Part shown: positions 1 through 8,752 of the stretch, piece by piece
Position numbering within the stretch: position 1 is the stretch's first letter
How the letters are laid out: each line of letters opens with the position of its first letter
Assembly: GCA_016705335.1 (NCBI GenBank)
Contig: JADIYN010000006.1
Span: 124,001-188,000, forward strand
From: Draconibacterium sp.
GTDB lineage: Bacteria > Bacteroidota > Bacteroidia > Bacteroidales > Prolixibacteraceae
Length of the DNA: 64,000 nt
Direction: 5' to 3'
Position numbers and translations under genes: made by a program
The notes under the pieces: model-generated
Seen by the model: the letters and a program-made list of their open reading frames with translations, nothing else
What the model was told of the DNA's origin: nothing
Databases searched by the model: none

Positions 1-912
1 CAATACAAAGCCGACCATATTGCCAACATTTTAATTGGTAACAAAACTGCTGCTATAAAATCATTTAATCATTACACACTCAATTGTTTCGGTGAAGGAA
101 AAGACCACGACGAAAGGTATTGGAACGCGGTTTTCAGACAATCAATGATTGCAGGCCTCATCAACAAAGACATTGAGAATTACGGCCTTTTGAAAATGAC
201 CGAAAAAGGGCACGAATTCCTTAAAAACCCAACAAGTTTTATGTTGGTAAAAAATCATCAGTATGAAGATGAGGATAGTTCGGATGAATCGGCAGGCGCA
301 CCTTCGGGTGGTGCAAGCGGCGATCCGCAGTTGTTTGCAATGCTTAAAGATTTAACAAAACGAATTGCAAAAAAACACAATCTTCCACCTTATGTAATTT
401 TCCAGGAACCTTCGCTTGCCGATATGTCAATCCAATATCCGATGACATTGGACGAATTGATAAATATTCAAGGCGTTGGACAAGGGAAAGCCCGCAGGTA
501 TGGAAAAGAAGTAGTTGATTTAATTTCGAAATATGTAGAGGAAAACGAGATTGAACGGCCTGATGATTTGGTTGTCAGAATGGTAGCTGATAAATCAAAA
601 TTGAAAATTTTTATCATTCAAAGTATCGACAGGAAATTATCATTTGAAGACATTGCCGACTCAAAAGGAGTTTCAGTAAAGGAAATCATTACTGAAGTAG
701 AAGCAATAGTAAATTCGGGAACCCGTTTAAATATTGATTATTACATTGATGATGTTTTGGATGAAGATCACCAGGAAGAGATTTTTGAATATTTCCGCGA
801 AACAGAAGTTGATTCAATTGAAGAAGCACTGAAAGAACTTGGGGAAGATGAATATTCTGAAGACGATGTGCGGCTAATGCGAATTAAATTTATGTCGGAT
901 ATGGGAAATTAA
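1..912 (+). CDS. recQ: ATP-dependent DNA helicase RecQ, C-terminal part
   Basis: This is the last 303 codons of a RecQ 3'-5' DNA helicase used in recombination and fork repair. The frame is open from base 1, so the start and both helicase lobes lie left of the window. The first 90 or so residues fit the RQC winged-helix region. An acidic Gly/Ser-rich linker follows, then an HRDC domain at about residues 110-178 (it includes LPPYVIFQEPSLADMS and INIQGVGQGKARRYG). The last 120 residues are helical and acidic, like the helix-turn-helix extension seen in Bacteroidota RecQ. No zinc cysteines are visible in the part present. The next gene starts 105 bases on with its own promoter, so they are probably separate units. 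Confidence 0.9.
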   Translation, partial: QYKADHIANILIGNKTAAIKSFNHYTLNCFGEGKDHDERYWNAVFRQSMIAGLINKDIENYGLLKMTEKGHEFLKNPTSFMLVKNHQYEDEDSSDESAGAPSGGASGDPQLFAMLKDLTKRIAKKHNLPPYVIFQEPSLADMSIQYPMTLDELINIQGVGQGKARRYGKEVVDLISKYVEENEIERPDDLVVRMVADKSKLKIFIIQSIDRKLSFEDIADSKGVSVKEIITEVEAIVNSGTRLNIDYYIDDVLDEDHQEEIFEYFRETEVDSIEEALKELGEDEYSEDDVRLMRIKFMSDMGN

Positions 913-969
913 ATCTGATTTCTTTCACCCACATTTCTGATAATCACCCTGTTTTATGGCAGAATTTGT

Positions 970-977
970 TAGTTTTG
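970..977 (+). promoter_or_regulatory. Promoter -7 box for ahcY
   Basis: TAGTTTTG matches the Bacteroidota sigma-factor -7 consensus TAnnTTTG exactly and sits 41 bases before the ahcY start. No clear -33 TTTG is seen at the expected spacing. Confidence 0.6.
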
Positions 978-1017
978 CACAAATTTTTTTTGAAACAATT
1001 AATAACAATATAAAATT

Positions 1018-2436
1018 ATGACTGTAGCGGTAGAGAAAAAGCTGGATTACAAAGTTGCCGACATTAGGTTGGCTGAATTCGGCAGGAAAGAGATTGAAAT
1101 AGCAGAAAAAGAGATGCCTGGATTAATGTCGATCCGGAAAAAGTTTGGCCCCGAGAAACCATTAAAAGGAGCAAGAATTACAGGCAGTTTGCACATGACC
1201 ATTCAAACAGCGGTGTTAATTGAAACACTTGTTGAATTAGGCGCTGATGTTCGCTGGGCAAGTTGCAATATATTTTCGACACAGGATCATGCAGCAGCAG
1301 CAATTGCAGCCGCCGGAGTACCTGTTTTTGCATGGAAAGGCGAAACTCTCGAAGAATACTGGTGGTGTACCGACAAAGCGCTTGATTTTGGTGAAGGCCT
1401 CGGCCCAAACCTGATTGTTGACGATGGCGGCGATGCTACTTTACTCATCCACATGGGTTTTAAAGCTGAGAAAAATGCAAAAGTTCTTGATAAAACTCCT
1501 TCGAATACAGAAGAGGCTGTTATCCTCAATTTATTGAAAAAGACTTTGGCTGAAAACCCATTGAAATGGCACAAAGTAGTTGAAGGCTGGCAAGGTGTTT
1601 CCGAAGAAACAACAACCGGAGTTCATCGCTTGTATCAAATGCTCGAAAAAGGTGAATTACTTGTTCCTGCAATCAATGTTAATGACTCGGTTACAAAATC
1701 GAAATTCGACAATTTATATGGTTGCCGCGAATCACTGGCCGACGGAATTAAACGCGCCACCGATGTAATGATTGCCGGGAAAGTGGTAGTTGTTTTGGGT
1801 TATGGCGATGTTGGTAAAGGTTGTGCCCACTCAATGCGCTCTTATGGTGCAAGGGTAATTGTTACCGAAATCGACCCGATTTGCGCACTGCAGGCTGCAA
1901 TGGAAGGTTTTGAAGTAAACACAATTGAAAATGCCCTGAAAGAAGGCAATATTTATGTTACCACAACCGGAAACAAAGATGTGATTACAATTGACCACCT
2001 CTCAAAAATGAAAGACCAGGCAATTGTTTGCAACATTGGCCATTTCGACAACGAGATTCAGGTTGATAAACTAAATGCCTTTAAAGGCATCGAAAAAATC
2101 AACATTAAACCACAGGTTGACAAATATATTTTCCCTGAAGGACAGGCAATTTACTTGCTGGCCGAAGGACGCCTCGTTAATTTGGGTTGTGCAACCGGCC
2201 ACCCATCGTTTGTTATGAGTAATTCGTTTACAAACCAAACTTTGGCACAAATCGATCTTTGGCAAAATAAATACGAAATCGGTGTTTATCGTTTGTCGAA
2301 AAAACTTGATGAAGAAGTTGCCCGTTTGCACCTCGAACAAATTGGTGTAAAACTGACAAAACTTACTGACGAACAGGCGGAATATTTGGGAATACCCAAA
2401 GAAGGACCTTATAAACCGGAGCATTACAGGTATTAA
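1018..2436 (+). CDS. ahcY: Adenosylhomocysteinase (SAH hydrolase)
   Basis: A cytosolic NAD-dependent enzyme that splits S-adenosylhomocysteine into adenosine and homocysteine, closing the methylation cycle. The 472 residues match the family's full length. Visible signatures are the substrate-domain stretch CNIFSTQDHAAAAIA near residue 82, KSKFDNLYGCRESLADGIKR near 222, the dinucleotide-binding loop GYGDVGKGCA near 261, and the C-terminal KPEHYRY, which in known structures reaches into the neighbouring subunit's NAD site. The ATG at 1018 is preceded by an A-rich leader without a Shine-Dalgarno sequence. The gene is monocistronic, between its own promoter and a strong terminator hairpin. No lesion is seen. 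Confidence 0.97.
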   Translation: MTVAVEKKLDYKVADIRLAEFGRKEIEIAEKEMPGLMSIRKKFGPEKPLKGARITGSLHMTIQTAVLIETLVELGADVRWASCNIFSTQDHAAAAIAAAGVPVFAWKGETLEEYWWCTDKALDFGEGLGPNLIVDDGGDATLLIHMGFKAEKNAKVLDKTPSNTEEAVILNLLKKTLAENPLKWHKVVEGWQGVSEETTTGVHRLYQMLEKGELLVPAINVNDSVTKSKFDNLYGCRESLADGIKRATDVMIAGKVVVVLGYGDVGKGCAHSMRSYGARVIVTEIDPICALQAAMEGFEVNTIENALKEGNIYVTTTGNKDVITIDHLSKMKDQAIVCNIGHFDNEIQVDKLNAFKGIEKINIKPQVDKYIFPEGQAIYLLAEGRLVNLGCATGHPSFVMSNSFTNQTLAQIDLWQNKYEIGVYRLSKKLDEEVARLHLEQIGVKLTKLTDEQAEYLGIPKEGPYKPEHYRY

Positions 2437-2454
2437 AAAGCTATAATTTAATCT

Positions 2455-2490
2455 AAAAATAGGTCGTGGAAAAATACATGACCTATTTTT
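2455..2490 (+). terminator. Terminator after ahcY
   Basis: A perfect 11-base stem (AAAAATAGGTC pairing with GACCTATTTTT) around a 14-base loop, ending in a T run. It would serve ahcY on the plus strand. Confidence 0.8.
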
Positions 2491-2523
2491 TAAATGTGTC
2501 GGGGAGGAGAGGGCCCCCTGGTT

Positions 2524-2955
2524 TTAATTATACACCCTCAAAGTAAAACTATTTACTTTCGACACATTGTAATTTCTTAACGGAGCTGCTGCCGGTCCTT
2601 TCGCCGGATAAGCCCCTCCTGTTAAAAGAAATTGCGATTTACAACATGAACATTCTCCCAAAACACCTGTATTCTCTACTTTGCAGGTTTGATTAATTTC
2701 ATAGGTGCAGGTTGCATCGTAGGCATAATACTCATCCAGGTCGGCACAATAAACAATAACACCACCATATCCACCACCGGGGAAATACAATGAATTGCCG
2801 GGAATTGTCAAATCATTCGCAATTATTAAATCAATGGTAAACGAAAACGGAACACTTGGAACCTGTGAATCCTGGATTTTATCGCATGAATTCGCTGACA
2901 GAAACAGAAGTACTGTAAAAAACAAAATCTTCCCACTTTTTAAGACCGACCGCAT
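2524..2955 (-). CDS. Rieske-like lipoprotein with cysteines at the ligand positions
   Basis: A 143-residue predicted lipoprotein. The chosen ATG (2953-2955) gives a basic N-end, a hydrophobic core and the lipobox SANSC, with lipidation Cys near residue 24; an upstream in-frame extension has no leader character. The C-terminal half resembles a Rieske iron-sulfur fold: YDATC near residue 86, then GECSCCKSQF and TGGAYPAKGPAAAPLRNY, which parallel the second cluster loop and the GPA..PL turn of Rieske proteins. The usual Cys-x-His and Cys-x-x-His are not present; the second loop reads C-S-C-C. Whether it binds a cluster is unknown. It faces away from the next gene and has its own -7 box. Confidence 0.65.
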   Translation of the reverse strand: MRSVLKSGKILFFTVLLFLSANSCDKIQDSQVPSVPFSFTIDLIIANDLTIPGNSLYFPGGGYGGVIVYCADLDEYYAYDATCTYEINQTCKVENTGVLGECSCCKSQFLLTGGAYPAKGPAAAPLRNYNVSKVNSFTLRVYN

Positions 2956-2981
2956 ATTTTTCGTATTTTTACTAAAAACAA

Positions 2982-2989
2982 CAAAAGTA
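2982..2989 (-). promoter_or_regulatory. Promoter -7 box for the Rieske-like lipoprotein
   Basis: Read on the minus strand this is TACTTTTG, an exact TAnnTTTG match 27 bases upstream of the chosen start at 2955. It supports that start over the longer reading. Confidence 0.55.
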
Positions 2990-3020
2990 GAGTTTTTATT
3001 GTCATAAAAATAAAACAGAA

Positions 3021-3404
3021 ATGGATGATTTAGTAGTAATAATATTGACGTTGCTAATTGCAGGAGCTGGAGCAATCGGGCAAATGAAAAAGAAAAAACA
3101 GGTAGCTGCAATTCCTGGCGGACAAAAAAACCCGGAAAATATTTGGGAACTATTCAAACAAGATGCATTTCCACAAACACCACAAACTGAACCTGAATAT
3201 TATGTGGACGAACAACCTGAATCTGAACCTTACGAAAACGAACAAGGATACAAATTTGAGCCAAAAAATGAAGGTGGTATAATTATCAACAATGAAGTAA
3301 AACCCCAACCCACAATTAAGGATTCAATACCGGAAAAGAAAGAGGTATTTTCTTTGCGGAAAGCCGTGATTTATAGTGAGATTTTGAATCGAAAATATAT
3401 TTAA
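3021..3404 (+). CDS. Small membrane-anchored hypothetical protein
   Basis: A 127-residue protein of unknown function. Residues 4-21 form one hydrophobic segment with little N-terminal charge (a likely anchor). A short basic patch (KKKK) follows, then a long Pro/Glu/Gln-rich region that looks disordered. It ends in a compact motif, FSLRKAVIYSEILNRKYI, that recurs at the end of small Bacteroidota proteins. It is divergent from the Rieske-like lipoprotein, 65 bases away, and precedes greA by 150 bases. I cannot assign a role. Confidence 0.7.
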   Translation: MDDLVVIILTLLIAGAGAIGQMKKKKQVAAIPGGQKNPENIWELFKQDAFPQTPQTEPEYYVDEQPESEPYENEQGYKFEPKNEGGIIINNEVKPQPTIKDSIPEKKEVFSLRKAVIYSEILNRKYI

Positions 3405-3469
3405 AAACTTCTAATTCGTTCATTTAGAACATTTTTTAGCGAAGATATTTTTAGTTTCAATAAAATATC

Positions 3470-3477
3470 TAAATTTG
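3470..3477 (+). promoter_or_regulatory. Promoter -7 box for greA-HIT
   Basis: TAAATTTG, an exact match to TAnnTTTG, lies 78 bases before greA and so gives a leader of about 70 bases that contains the strong ribosome-binding site. Confidence 0.55.
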
Positions 3478-3540
3478 CACAAGGAAGAGTTCCGGATTTC
3501 TGGAATTCTTTCTGTTTTTTTTATATGGTAACAAGTAAAT

Positions 3541-3547
3541 AAGGAGG
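3541..3547 (+). promoter_or_regulatory. Strong Shine-Dalgarno site of greA
   Basis: AAGGAGG sits seven bases before the greA ATG. Bacteroidota genes seldom use such a site, and no other start in the window has one this good, so high or initiation-regulated translation of greA is likely. Confidence 0.75.
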
Positions 3548-3554
3548 ATTAAAA

Positions 3555-4028
3555 ATGTCCGATGTAGTATATTTAACAAAAGAAGGATTAAAAAACTTAA
3601 AGAAAGAGTTGGAACAGTTAACAAATGTTGAGCGTCCGGCCATTTCTAAACAAATAGGTGAAGCAATTGAAAAAGGTGATATTTCGGAAAATGCCGAATA
3701 CGATGCAGCCAAGGATGCCCAAGGAATGTTGGAAGCAAAAATTGCCGTAATTCAAGGCAAAATTGCAAATGCCCGGATTATAGACGAATCGAAAATCAAT
3801 ACGTCAAAAGTACAGATTTTGAATGTTGTTACTATTAAAAATAAAAAGAACAACGCCACCATGACTTACACTTTGGTTCCGGAAAGCGAAGCCGATCTGA
3901 AACAAAATAAGATCTCGGTCAACACACCAATTGCCAAGGGCTTAATGGGTAAAAAAGTGGGAGATTTAGTTGAAATTAAGGTTCCATCCGGAATTATTCC
4001 TTTTGAAATAGTTGAAATTTCAGTTTAA
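3555..4028 (+). CDS. greA: Transcription elongation factor GreA
   Basis: GreA binds the secondary channel of RNA polymerase and stimulates cleavage of backtracked RNA. The 157 residues are full length: an N-terminal antiparallel coiled coil (about 1-75) with the acidic tip GDISENAEYDAAKDAQ near residue 43, and a C-terminal FKBP-like domain (about 80-157) ending in the family's typical P(F)EIVEI. Its start is fixed by the AAGGAGG site. It is followed after six bases by the HIT gene, a common Bacteroidota pairing, and both end at one terminator. Confidence 0.96.
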   Translation: MSDVVYLTKEGLKNLKKELEQLTNVERPAISKQIGEAIEKGDISENAEYDAAKDAQGMLEAKIAVIQGKIANARIIDESKINTSKVQILNVVTIKNKKNNATMTYTLVPESEADLKQNKISVNTPIAKGLMGKKVGDLVEIKVPSGIIPFEIVEISV

Positions 4029-4034
4029 AAAATC

Positions 4035-4427
4035 ATGGCAAGTATTTTCAGTAAAATAGTAAGTGGCGAAATCCCCGCATATAAAGTTGCCGAAGATGAG
4101 AACTATCTTGCATTTCTTGATATTTTCCCGGTAGCTAAAGGCCACACACTCGTTATTCCAAAAAAAGAAGTAGATTATATTTTTGATCTGGAAGATGATC
4201 TGTATCTTGGATTACAGGCATTTGCAAAAAAAGTAGCCATTGGTTTAAAGAAAGCAATTCCTTGTCAAAAAGTTGGTGTTTTGGTTTTGGGCCTCGAAGT
4301 GCCACATGCGCACATTCATTTAATTCCCATGCAAAACGAAGGTGATTTGCTCAACTTCTCAAAAAAAATGAAGTTTACTCCCGATGAGTTTCAATCGGTA
4401 AAAGAACTTATTTCAAAAAATATCTGA
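4035..4427 (+). CDS. HIT family nucleotide hydrolase/transferase
   Basis: A 130-residue histidine-triad protein, probably a purine nucleoside phosphoramidase of the HinT branch. The triad is HAHIHL near residue 91. The N-terminal FSKIVSGEIPAYKVAED and the region DIFPVAKGHTLVIPKKEV are typical of the family. It lacks a signal peptide and should be cytosolic. It lies six bases after greA in the same operon and immediately before a rho-independent terminator. Substrate cannot be told from sequence. Confidence 0.92.
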   Translation: MASIFSKIVSGEIPAYKVAEDENYLAFLDIFPVAKGHTLVIPKKEVDYIFDLEDDLYLGLQAFAKKVAIGLKKAIPCQKVGVLVLGLEVPHAHIHLIPMQNEGDLLNFSKKMKFTPDEFQSVKELISKNI

Positions 4428-4428
4428 T

Positions 4429-4458
4429 AAAAGCCTGGTTTCTACCGGGCTTTTTTTT
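4429..4458 (+). terminator. Terminator after greA-HIT
   Basis: A 10-base stem (AAAAGCCTGG with CCGGGCTTTT, one G-T pair), six-base loop and an eight-T tail directly after the HIT stop codon. Confidence 0.85.
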
Positions 4459-4567
4459 GCACCTCGAAATCTTCCATTTTTTATCAACATCGCCAAAACA
4501 GCACCCCAAAAACCGTAACTTTATAGTTCCATTTTTAATGGCAAATTAAATTCAAAATTATTAAGCG

Positions 4568-7500
4568 ATGATTCCGTTTACACATCTTCACGTACACTCA
4601 CAATACTCCATTCTCGATGGAGCTGCAAGCGTTTCAGCGCTTGTTAACAAGGCAAAAACCGATGGAATGACCGCACTCGCCCTGACCGATCATGGTACAA
4701 TGTATGGGATAAAAGAGTTTCATGCAACCTGCAAGAAATCGGGGTTAAAACCAATTCTTGGCTGCGAAACATATGTTGCCGAAAGGACAATAAACGATAA
4801 AAACGATAAAATTGATCGCTCAGGACACCACCTCATTTTGCTCGCAAAAAACAAACAGGGTTATAAAAACCTTGTAAAACTGATATCGTTTGCCAATAAC
4901 GAAGGTTTTTATTACAAACCTCGAATTGATAAAACATTACTTGAAAAATATAAAGAAGGTTTGATTGTTTCTTCTTCGTGTCTCGGTGGCGAAATCCCAA
5001 CACTGCTTATGGCAAACCGGGTAAAAGATGCAGAAGATGCAATTATTTGGTTTAAAACCATTTTTGGCAGCGATTATTATCTCGAATTGATGAGGCACCC
5101 CTCGGAAATGCAGCAACAGCGTGAAGATGTGTATGACAAACAAGTTCAGGTAAATAAACTAATCATACCAATTGCTAAAAAATATGGCGTTAAAATAATA
5201 GCTACCAACGACATTCATTTTACAAATGCTGAAGATGCCGATGCACATGATTTACTGATTTGCCTCAATACCGGCAAAGATGTTGACGACCCCAACCGTA
5301 TGCGCTATACAAAACAGGAGTGGTTTAAAACCCAATTGGAAATGAACGTCCTTTTTAAAGATGTGCCTGAAGCATTGTTTAATACGGCAGAAATTGTAGA
5401 AAAAATAGCTGATTTCGAATTGAATTCAGATCCAATAATGCCAATTTTCCCAATCCCTAAAGAATTCGGGACTGAAGAAGAATTTCAAGCCAGGTATTCA
5501 AAAGAAGCATTAATTGATGAATTTAGCGAAAAATCTTTTAATCGCCTGGGCGGCCTCGAAAATGTAGTAAGAGTAAAACTTGAGGCAGCCTATTTAAAAC
5601 ACCTGACTTTTAATGGTGCCAAAGAAAGATACGGAGATCCTGTGCCTGAAGATATTGTGTCGCGTTTGGATTTTGAACTTGAAACGATAGAAAAAATGGG
5701 GTATCCGGGCTATTTCCTGATTACCCAGGATTTTATTAACAAAGCCCGCGAAATGGGTGTAATTGTTGGGCCGGGACGTGGTTCAGCCGCCGGATCAGCT
5801 GTGGCTTACTGCACCGGTATCACAAATATCGACCCAATAAAATACGATTTACTGTTCGAACGGTTTTTAAATCCCGACAGGGTTTCACTCCCCGATGTTG
5901 ATATCGATTTTGATGATGACGGACGCCAGCTTGTACTCGATTACGTTACCGAAAAATATGGTCAGGACAGGGTTGCGCATATTTGCACCTTTGGCACAAT
6001 GGCAACAAAAATGGCAATTCGCGATGTAGCCCGCGTTTTGAAACTCCCGCTGTCAGAAGCCGACCGTTTGGCAAAATTAGTTCCCGATGCACCAAAAATG
6101 ACCTTCGAAAAAGCATTTAAGGAAAGTCCCGATTTAAAAAAGGAAGCCAGTTCAAGTAACCCATTGATTGCCAAAACCCTAAAATTTGCTGAAACACTGG
6201 AAGGCTCAGTACGTCAGTCAGGTGTTCATGCCTGCGGAGTAATAATCAGCCGTGATCCTTTATCCGATCATATTCCATTAATGCCAACCAAAGATGAAGC
6301 AAAACTTTTAACTACCCAGTACGATGGCCGGTTTGTTGAAAGCATCGGTTTGTTAAAAATGGATTTTTTGGGACTGAAAACTTTGTCGATCATAAAAGAA
6401 GCATTGGATAATATCAAAATTTCAAAAGGATTGACCATTGATATTGACAAAATACCGATGGATGATGAAAAAACGTATGAACTGTTTAGCCACGGTGAAA
6501 CTACGGCAATTTTTCAGTTTGAGTCGGATGGAATGAAAAAAGCATTTACGCGACCTGAAACCAAACCGTTTTGAAGATTTGGTAGCCATGAACGCACTTT
6601 ACCGACCGGGACCAATGAAATACATTCCGGATTACATTTCGCGTAAGCATGGCAAGCAAAAAGTGGATTACGATTTGCCAATGATGGAAGAATACCTGAG
6701 TGATACTTACGGTATTACAGTATTTCAGGAACAGGTAATGCTTCTTTCCCGCTTGCTCGCCAATTTTACCCGCGGTGATTCTGACACCCTTCGAAAAGCG
6801 ATGGGTAAAAAAATTGTAGATACAATGAATCAATTGAAAGTGAAATTTGTGGATGGATGCAAAGCAAATTTCAGATTTATTGATGAATGTAATTTAACAG
6901 GTAAAAAGTTGACGATGTAATCGAAAAAATATGGAAAGACTGGCAGGCATTTGCCGAGTACGCCTTTAACAAATCACATTCAGTTTGTTACGCCTATATC
7001 GCTTATCAAACCGGGTATTTAAAAGCACATTATCCGGCAGAGTTTATGGCTGCCAACCTTAGCCGTAACCTCAGCAATATAACCGATATTACGAAATTAA
7101 TGAATGAATGTAAACGCATGAAATTAAACGTTTTAGGACCAGACGTTAATGAAAGTTTCATCAAATTTACTGCCAACAAACTTGGTGATATCAGGTTCGG
7201 GATGGGCGCTATAAAAGGTGTTGGTGCCGGCGCAGCACAGGATATTATTACCGCCCGGAAAAAACATGGCGAGTTCAAAAATATTTTCGAATTTGTTGAA
7301 AATGTGAACCTGCAATCTGTTAATAAAAAGAACATTGAGGCACTGGCCATAGCCGGCGCATTTGATAACCTTGACGGGATAAAACGAAGTAGCATGTTTG
7401 CCGGCGACGACGAAAATGATTCTACCTCTTTCATCGAAAAAATAATCAGGTACGGAAACCTTATTCAACTTGAAAAACAAAGTGCACAACAAAGTTTATT

Positions 7501-8215
7501 TGGCTCGGTTGGAAGGAGCCAGTCTGTTAAAAAACCCGATATCCCGCAGGTGGAAGAATGGGCAAAACTGATTTTACTTGAAAAGGAAAAAAGCTTAATC
7601 GGCATTTATTTAACTGCTCACCCACTCGATGATTACCGGCTGGAGATCGAGAGTTTTTGTTCACGCGACGTTTTTTTGAAAGACATTAACAACGATATCG
7701 AAAAATATATAGGAAAGGATTTTGCATTTGGCGGAATGGTAACAGCAAACCGCGACGCAACTTCCAAAAACGGAAACCCATTCAGTACATTCACCCTTTC
7801 GGATTATACCGACTCACTTGAATTTTTCCTTTTTGGGCAGGACTATGTAAACTTTCATAAATATTGCAAAACCGGGTTGTTTCTGTTGGTAAGAGGAAGT
7901 GTGAAACAGCGTTACAATGGCAACAGTTACGAGTTTAAAATTTCACAGATTGAACTGCTTTCTGAAGTTCGAAAAAATTATGTGAAAAGTATAACCCTTA
8001 ATTTGCCTGTGCATAAATTAAACGAAGAAGTGATTGAAAGAATAGAAAAAATGACCCTAAACAATAAAGGAAAAACATTGTTGAAGTTCAATATTTACAA
8101 CCACGACAATAATATGAACGTGCAAATGTTTTCACGGACGGCGAAGATTAATCTTACCGATGAGTTTTTGAAGCTTTTTGACGAGGACTTAAACATTACG
8201 TATAGAATTAATTAG
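4568..8215 (+). CDS. dnaE: DNA polymerase III alpha subunit, two compensating frameshifts
   Basis: The replicative polymerase subunit. When two homopolymer lesions are corrected it gives about 1215 residues, normal for Bacteroidota DnaE. Domains in order: PHP domain from residue 6 (HLHVHSQYSILDGA), palm with the catalytic acidic motif PDVDIDFDDDGR near 442, fingers and beta-binding region, helix-hairpin-helix GIGAIKGVGAGAAQ-type segment near nt 7205, and an OB domain around nt 7690-7930. An extra A in the run at 6535-6541 shifts the frame (GMKK should continue HLRDLKPNRFEDL), and a missing A in the run at 6903-6907 restores it (GKK should continue VDDVIEKIWKDW). The 340-base stretch between is still good protein in the third frame. 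As dnaE is essential, sequencing error is far likelier than decay. Confidence 0.93.
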
Positions 8216-8216
8216 T

Positions 8217-8224
8217 TAGTTTTG
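8217..8224 (+). promoter_or_regulatory. Promoter -7 box for trxA
   Basis: TAGTTTTG, exact TAnnTTTG, one base after the dnaE stop and 40 bases before trxA. Confidence 0.5.
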
Positions 8225-8263
8225 CGGTGAATACAAGAATTATTAATAATAAAAAATAATATT

Positions 8264-8581
8264 ATGGCTATAGAAATTACAGATGCCAATTTCGAAGAAT
8301 TGGTTGTAAAATCAGACAAACCGGTAATGATCGATTTTTGGGCAGTGTGGTGTGGCCCTTGCAGAATGATTGCACCAATCGTTGAAGAAATGTCAAAAGA
8401 ATACGAAGGAAAAGCAATTATCGGGAAAGTTGATGTTGACTCAAACCCGAATGTTGCAATGAAATACGGAATAAGGAACATTCCTACTGTACTTTTTGTA
8501 AAAGGTGGCGAAGTGGTTGACAAACAAGTTGGCGCAGCACCAAAACCTGCATTTACAGCGAAATTGGATAAACTGCTGTAA
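8264..8581 (+). CDS. trxA: Thioredoxin
   Basis: A 105-residue cytosolic thioredoxin that reduces protein disulfides with electrons from thioredoxin reductase. The redox site WCGPC is at residues 29-33, with the preceding VMIDFWA strand and the cis-proline RNIPT near residue 73. There is no signal peptide, so it is not one of the exported thioredoxin-like proteins. It starts at an ATG after an A/T-rich leader and has its own promoter just past dnaE. Confidence 0.96.
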   Translation: MAIEITDANFEELVVKSDKPVMIDFWAVWCGPCRMIAPIVEEMSKEYEGKAIIGKVDVDSNPNVAMKYGIRNIPTVLFVKGGEVVDKQVGAAPKPAFTAKLDKLL

Positions 8582-8597
8582 AAGTTACTTTGGAATT

Positions 8598-8720
8598 AAC
8601 AAATCTCAAAAAACAAATCTCAAATAAATTCCAAAACGCAAAAATCAAAATTCCAAAACATATTTTTTATAATTTTTTGGAGTTTTGGGTGTTTGGAATT
8701 TATTTGTTTTTTAGGAATTG
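8598..8720. repeat. Long imperfect palindrome, intergenic
   Basis: The left arm (about 8598-8660) is A-rich with recurring CAAAT and AATTCCAAAA words; the right arm (about 8663-8720) is its imperfect reverse complement (for example CAAAAAACAAAT pairs with ATTTGTTTTTTAG, and AAATTCCAAA with TTTGGAATTT). The whole would fold into one long, bulged stem of about 50 pairs between trxA and the DUF58 gene. It resembles dispersed intergenic palindromes known from Bacteroidota, but no second copy is in this window. It could also act as a terminator for trxA. Confidence 0.55.
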
Positions 8721-8752
8721 CCGATTCAGTATTTTAGCCAATAATATTTGCC

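Noticed and set aside
2956..3111. 52-codon upstream extension of the Rieske-like lipoprotein
   Set aside because: It would bury the lipoprotein leader and lies over the -7 box and the divergent gene's control region.
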